DNA of 64,000 bases, taken from Dromaius novaehollandiae. Taxonomy: Eukaryota; Chordata; Aves; Casuariiformes; Dromaiidae. Below, piece after piece: positions 59,059 to 64,000 of this stretch; the first letter of the stretch is position 1; each line of letters opens with the position of its first letter. The notes under the pieces were generated by a model that saw only the letters and a program-made list of their open reading frames with translations, did not search any database and was not told the DNA's origin. The translations under genes and the position numbers were made by a program. Where the stretch lies: the NCBI RefSeq assembly GCF_036370855.1, contig NW_026991398.1:1302001-1366000 (forward strand). Direction: 5' to 3'.

Positions 59059-59256
59059 AGAGACAGGCCATCTCTGACACAGTGATAGACACATTTATAG
59101 AAAGCCTCTCAGGCAGACAGACTGGGTTTGCACCTTTGGAGAAATGAGATATATTCAAACACATCTGTACAAACATGATTGTCACAGGGAGAATGCCCAA
59201 AGCACAAGAGTTGTCTGAGATGAATTAGAAAGCACTTGTGAAGAGGGATTGGCAGC

Positions 59257-60189
59257 TTATTGCTGCTGAACTGGTACCAGTTGAATCAGTTTCTTCAGTA
59301 CCTTCTGGAGCTCCTTGTTCCTCATGCTGTAGATGAGGGGTTCACTGCTGGAGGCACCACCGAGTACAGAACAGCCACCACCAGATCCAGAGCTGGGAGG
59401 AGAGGGAGGGGGCTTCAGGTAGGCAAATGTGCCAGTGCTGACAAACAGGGAGACCACGGCCAGGTGCGGGAGGCACATAGAAAAGGCTTTGTGCCGGCCC
59501 TGCTCAGAGGGCATCCTCAGCACAGCAGTGAAGATCTGCACGTAGGACAGCACAATGAAAATGAAATACTCCAAAGCTAAAAAAGTACCAAGCACAAGAA
59601 CTCCAACTTCCCCAAGGTAGGAATCAGAGCAGGAGAGCTTGAGGATCTGGGGGATTTCACAGAAGAACTGGTCCAGGGCATTGCCTTGGCAGAGTGGTAT
59701 TGAAAATGTGTTAGCAGTGTGCGGTATCGCGTTCAGGAAACCACTGGCCCAGGCAGCTGCTGCCATTTGGACACAAGCTCTGCTGCCCATGAGGGTCCCA
59801 TAGTGCAGGGGTTTGCAGATGGCCATATAGCGGTCATAGGCCATGACAGTGAGAAGACAATATTCAGCCAACATGAAAAAGAGAAGCAAAAAGACCTGGG
59901 CAGCACATCCTGTGTAGGAAATGGCCCTGGTGTCCCTCAGGGAATTGGCCATTGATTTGGGGACAGTGACGGAGATAGATCCAAGGTCGAGGAGGGAGAG
60001 GTTGAGGAGGAAGAAGTACATGGGGGTGTGGAGGCGGTGGTCGCAGGCTACAGCTGTGATGATGAGGCCGTTGCCCAGGAGGGCAGCCAGGTAGATGCCC
60101 AGGAAGAGTGAGAAGTGCAAGAGCTGCAGCTCCCGTGTGTCTGCAAATGCCAGGAGGAGGAACTTGTTGAAGGAGCTGCTGTTGGACAT
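59257..60189 (-). CDS. OR5: OR14-like receptor, TM7 out of frame
   Basis: The 310-codon frame keeps all receptor motifs through TM6: Asn3, GN 39-40, LHTPMYFF, Cys95, MAYDRYMAIC 116-125, LCQGN, FFCEIP, SY, KAFSMC, AYLKP. It is normal again from PLIYSMRNKE onward. Residues about 261-283, which should be the start of TM7, read instead as a Ser/Gly/Pro-rich string (SSGSGGGCSVLGGASSS). The cause is three one-base shortenings of C runs relative to its paralogs (plus-strand G runs at 59,408-59,412, 59,395-59,397 and 59,337-59,340), which together restore the frame. Without a hydrophobic TM7 the protein should not work. Either it is a young pseudogene or the three indels are homopolymer sequencing errors and the gene is intact. 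The start was chosen by the MSNSSS match; the frame is open upstream to 60,276. Confidence 0.85.
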   Translation of the reverse strand: MSNSSSFNKFLLLAFADTRELQLLHFSLFLGIYLAALLGNGLIITAVACDHRLHTPMYFFLLNLSLLDLGSISVTVPKSMANSLRDTRAISYTGCAAQVFLLLFFMLAEYCLLTVMAYDRYMAICKPLHYGTLMGSRACVQMAAAAWASGFLNAIPHTANTFSIPLCQGNALDQFFCEIPQILKLSCSDSYLGEVGVLVLGTFLALEYFIFIVLSYVQIFTAVLRMPSEQGRHKAFSMCLPHLAVVSLFVSTGTFAYLKPPPSPPSSGSGGGCSVLGGASSSEPLIYSMRNKELQKVLKKLIQLVPVQQQ

Positions 60190-60212
60190 CTGCTCCATCT
60201 CAGTTTGGGGAA

Positions 60213-60246
60213 CTGTCCCATGAGGAAAAGGCATGGTCAAGTTAAG
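60213..60246 (-). promoter_or_regulatory. Branch point and 3' splice site before OR5
   Basis: On the minus strand CTTAAC (60,246-60,241) precedes CCTTTTCCTCATGGGACAG ending at 60,213, 23 bases before the ATG. Confidence 0.58.
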
Positions 60247-63200
60247 ACAGGCTTCTCTAAGCAAATCCCATTCCACTCCCCCAAGTCTCCCCCCAACACT
60301 GCCTTTCTGCTTTACCTCCTTTCAGCTGACCTCTGTTTTGTGCTGTCTGAGTGTGCTGTGCAGGGCATGGGCTTCTGTGCATGGGCTCCGGAGGAGTCAG
60401 TGCTGCTCTGCCGGAGTGTGTAAATGGAGGTGGCAGACCATCCTGTGTATTTGGTAGGGATACCTGCAGATGGATGCCATGAGCTGAGTTAGGGCATTTG
60501 GTCCAGTGATGCAGTGGAAATATTCTCTTTTTATCATTGTGAGAGATGAATATAACACTTACGTCAGCTGTCGCTGAAAGAGAAGATCCTTGTGAGAGAG
60601 TCATCTCCCCCAACCTTGCCCTCTTGAATGGAAGTGTCTGTATCGGAATCAGTCACATTAGCTCCCACTCCAGCAACGGAAAGAAACAGTGAAGACAGGG
60701 GGTGACCTGACCTTCTAGATGTCTCTGTCCCAGTGAGATGAACCCTGCCCTCACATTAAGTTTACCATCTTCACTGTTTCTTCAGGCCATGTAGTGGGAG
60801 TGGGAAGCTACTGCCTTAACCACAAAGGCTACAAGAGCAAGAACCAGACCAGCACAGAGAGGTGAGGTGAGGAAACAAAGAGGAATACTGTGACTCTCCT
60901 CCTAAAGGGAAAGCAAGGAGGGAGAGGCAGGCGGGCACACAGGAAAGCCTTCACTGCACCCAGCTGTGCACACCACCTCCCAGACAGCAACATCTCAGGA
61001 AAGTCACTCTCAGCACCTTTGCTGTGCAGTGGGAAATGGGCATGTTGCAGGAGGGATGCTCCTTTGGAGCTGGAGCTCAGGCTGCCGAGGAGGGGGCTCA
61101 TGGCCTGCACCCCATGGCCTTGAGGGCAAAGGCTCTGCTGGGTGGGAGAGGAGACATGGGGGGATTGCTTAGAGGAAGCTGTCTGCGTTGAGGGAGTTCT
61201 CCAAATTACCCCCTGCACAGCATTTCTGTTTCTAGTTTCTTCTCATTCACTGGTTGTATCTTCACTGCCTTTTCCTCCTGGGAGCTGTTTCTCTATCCCA
61301 TGTCTTTTCCCTGTCAGTGCTCACAGATGCCATCCAGAGTGGGGAAAGAGCTTACTGAGGTTCATCGCAGACCTCTTGATCTCTCACAGTAAAGGTCTAG
61401 GAGTGTCAGTCTCTTCTCCAAACCTGACAGCTCCTTTTCCACACACATTCCGCCCCCCCCCCCCACCTGCAAACAGTAGGAAAGTGAAAGCAGAGACTTA
61501 GGAAAGCTCCTTATCTTTAAGGTAACCCTCGCCTTGACATTCCTCTTGAAAAGGTCCCTTGGAAATATCCTGGGGGTGAGCTGAACCTGAGTGCAGCCTC
61601 AATCCACACAGCACTCTCTCAATAGGAGAATGAACCTGCCCTGCCAGGGGTCACTCCTTCCACCCACAGCTTCTCCCCACAGCGCTGTGGGGAGTTCCTC
61701 AGGCAGGCTGAGTGCTGACCCTCACAGGCGGCAGAGTCCCTGCCCCAGGCACACAGCACCCTGGAGCTCAGGGACAGTGCTCTGAATTGCAGCCCTGGGC
61801 AGACCTGGGTGCACTCTCTGGTTTCACACCCCTGCACTGTCCCTGGGAGAAGGTAGCAGTGATGCCCTGTCCCTGTGATGGTGTGGCTGGGAATCCCTGC
61901 TCAAAAGCTCCACCTGCTCCAAACAGGAGAAGCTGGGAGAGCCACCCTGACAGACCCTCTCAGCTATGGAAGGTGCCAGCTGCAGAAGACTGCTCTGGGA
62001 ACCACAGCAGCATTGCCCTGCAGCCAGAGACTTACTGTGTCAAGGGCAGTGAAGATTTCTCCTCACAGTGAGCTCTCAGCCGTCCTCCCATTTCTGACTG
62101 TCTTTAACTTCTGAGTCACTCATCTCATCCTGGTGCCTGCAGGCAGTGCCCTGAGTCTTGCTGCTCCTTTAAGAGCAGCTGCACCAGGACAGAGCTGTCT
62201 CTCTGCAGTGCATGCCAGGTTGCCATGGGCTGCTGCAGTCCCAGGAGCCAGGCCCAGCAAAGACATGACTTTCTCTGTGCCCTGTGCACCTTCAGGAAGT
62301 TCCCGGGGCTCCAGGGCTGACATCTCCTGAAAGACCGTGTGGTCACCCCTGGAAAATGCCCATTGAAGCAGACTAAAATAATCACCGATGGTCCCTCCCT
62401 AAACAGGGGAGAGAGACTGAGTTCAGTGTTTCAGTTTGTCTCATCAGGCGATGGTTATCTGGGAGAGGTGGAAATGTCCCACTCTGGAAGGGCCTGCTCC
62501 CATCTCTTAAGAAGACAGGACACCTAGGCAGGGACAAGAAGTGAGTTCATTTATTCATGCCTTAGCAATTGGTTTAGAGGTGTCAAGCTAGGCATTAAAT
62601 ACTGATTTGGAAGCTCCTGGGATGTAGTAGGATTCAGTTCCCTCTTGTGCACTCCACAGACTCACAGGAGGTGGGATTCCCCTTGCCCAGGTTTTGGGGT
62701 GCATAGTGTGACTGTCTGCTTCTTTTCTAAGCTCCCACTGTAATCAATGGAGATGGAGGGTGGGAGTCAGTTGTTCATATGCAAACAGCTTCTGACATTG
62801 GAAGTGTCAGAGGTGGTCCAAGACATGTCTCCTTGCTCTGATGTAACAGCTCTGAAACCCACATCTTTCTGGGGCATCAGCTGCCAGGTGGAGAATCTCC
62901 TTGGCCATTCCAGGAAGTGGAGACCTATGCAGATCCTGATGTTGCAAACAGCTGATGTAATTCAGTGCAGACACTTGGTTTAATGCAATGACAATAGGCC
63001 TGCAGGGCCATGTCCCATGCACGGGGTGCCCAGCACAACCACCATGTTTCTAGCAGATACAGCTCAGGACCTATAGGAAAATCATGCCACTCTGGAGTGG
63101 CAGCTGGACAAACACCCCAGGGCATCTCCAGTCTCCTACCTCTTCCCAAGCAAAGGATTCCCACCGCTGCCTTTAGGCAAAGTCTATCGCATCTACATCC

Positions 63201-63820
63201 AAGCATGCTGCAAAGATGGAAGGCACATTGCACCAAGGTCTCCACACATACTCCTACACTCTCCAATCCATCTAGTTCTCCTCTCCCTAAAGCTTTTCTC
63301 ACCCCCCAGTTATGTGAACCGGGACCATACTAATGACGCAGCTACAGCGTGGCTAGATTGCAGGCTGTTCAGGCCCAAGGACCTTCTCAGTGGCACCTTG
63401 TCCTTCCTGGACATCTGGTAACTTCTATCACAGGCCCCAAGGTGCTGCAAAGTCATCTTGGGCACAAAACACTTCTCCTGCCACAGCTGCATGGCCCAGC
63501 TCTGTTTCTCCCTGGCCTTGGCTACTGCAGGGTTTGCTCTCTTAGTGGGAGCCTCATATCATCATTGTATCGCCATCTGCTATCTACATCAGCAGGTCTC
63601 TGTTCTGAAGTGGGGCCTTTGCATACATGGTGTCCTTGGCTCTGGGGAACAGGTTTTACAGTAGCAACTCTGCGCTCAGCCCTGGTGCCACAGCTGAGAT
63701 TCTGCAGCCCAAATATACACAAAGGCACAAAGCCTGGGCCACAAAACAAGAGGAAGGGGAGATGCACAAGCTGTTTCAGAACTACAAAAGCAACCTTAAG
63801 CAACCTGAGGAAGTCTGTGG
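60246..63820 (-). repeat. Conserved upstream region of OR unit 5
   Basis: The inverted counterpart of 5,260-9,345. The outer part (61,800-63,820) is close to 7,300-5,260. The part near the gene (60,250-61,550) is only loosely similar, with a C12 run at 61,453-61,464. Noncoding. The conserved pre-acceptor block is at 60,360-60,420. Confidence 0.62.
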
Positions 63821-64000
63821 ATCACAGACTTCGGTTCCTATGGGGAGACTTTAATCTCCCTGGCATTCATTGGGAGGGCAATGCAGCAAGGTGCAGAGTC
63901 CAGGAGGATTCTGGAGGGTGTGGAGGACAACTTCCCAGCACAGCTAAACCAGGCAGGTCAACAAGGGTGACACTCTCCTGGACCTGGAACCTGCAAAGAA
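63820..64000 (+). mobile_element. CR1 LINE fragment running off the window
   Basis: The plus strand carries the CR1 endonuclease motif LWGDFNLPGIHWEGNAARC (63,837-63,895) and the RILEGVEDNF stretch after it. It is the inverted counterpart of 5,091-5,260 and continues past the window end. Confidence 0.85.

Overview
This is a piece of a bird nuclear genome. Two things show it. Five olfactory receptor (OR) loci all belong to one subfamily, the OR14-like 'gamma-c' receptors known to be massively expanded in birds. The LINEs are all CR1, the dominant avian LINE, with recognisable endonuclease, reverse transcriptase and 3' UTR pieces. There is no prokaryotic-style gene packing; apart from the ORs the window is repeats and duplicated noncoding DNA. 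I cannot name the species.

Layout: OR1 (+, 9,405-10,340), OR2 (-, 19,931-20,890, one early nonsense codon), OR3 (+, 35,616-36,536), OR4 (-, 41,696-42,631) and OR5 (-, 59,257-60,189, seventh helix scrambled by three one-base losses in C runs). Each OR sits in its own copy of a 5-6 kb unit. The unit runs: CR1 remnant, about 4 kb of conserved upstream sequence, branch point and splice acceptor, single coding exon, AATAAA, then a conserved downstream block. Units run +, -, +, -, -, so the cluster is a patchwork of inverted and direct segmental duplications. The most striking is an inverted repeat with roughly 9 kb arms: 5.2-14.16 kb matches the reverse complement of 55.44-63.9 kb, with inner ends exactly at two copies of the same LTR.

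Between the units lie other duplicated blocks. Block F/E is at 0.35-3.85 kb and 15.6-18.6 kb, with inverted or truncated copies at 13.1, 25.2, 49.3-50.6 and 56.1 kb. Block G is at 25.5-26.9 and 51.5-53.3 kb. A degenerate tandem array of about 64-bp units, nearly every unit carrying a TGACCTCA-like box, is at 14.3-14.9 and 27.3-30.6 kb, with short reversed pieces inside block G. Fossil LTRs are at 13.5, 30.9 and 55.4 kb (one family) and 38.3 kb (a second family, solo LTR with near-perfect target duplication). CR1 fragments are at 3.9, 11.9, 24.5, 27.7, 31.7, 38.6, 46.6, 48.9, 56.5 and 63.8 kb.

The ORs probably work one per neuron as odorant-binding G-protein-coupled receptors; there is no operon-like cooperation. 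The notable biology is birth, diversification and death of near-identical receptors by repeat-mediated duplication. The five paralogs are nearly identical in most of the protein but differ strongly in TM3 and TM5, the ligand-facing helices. All identity figures are by-eye estimates.
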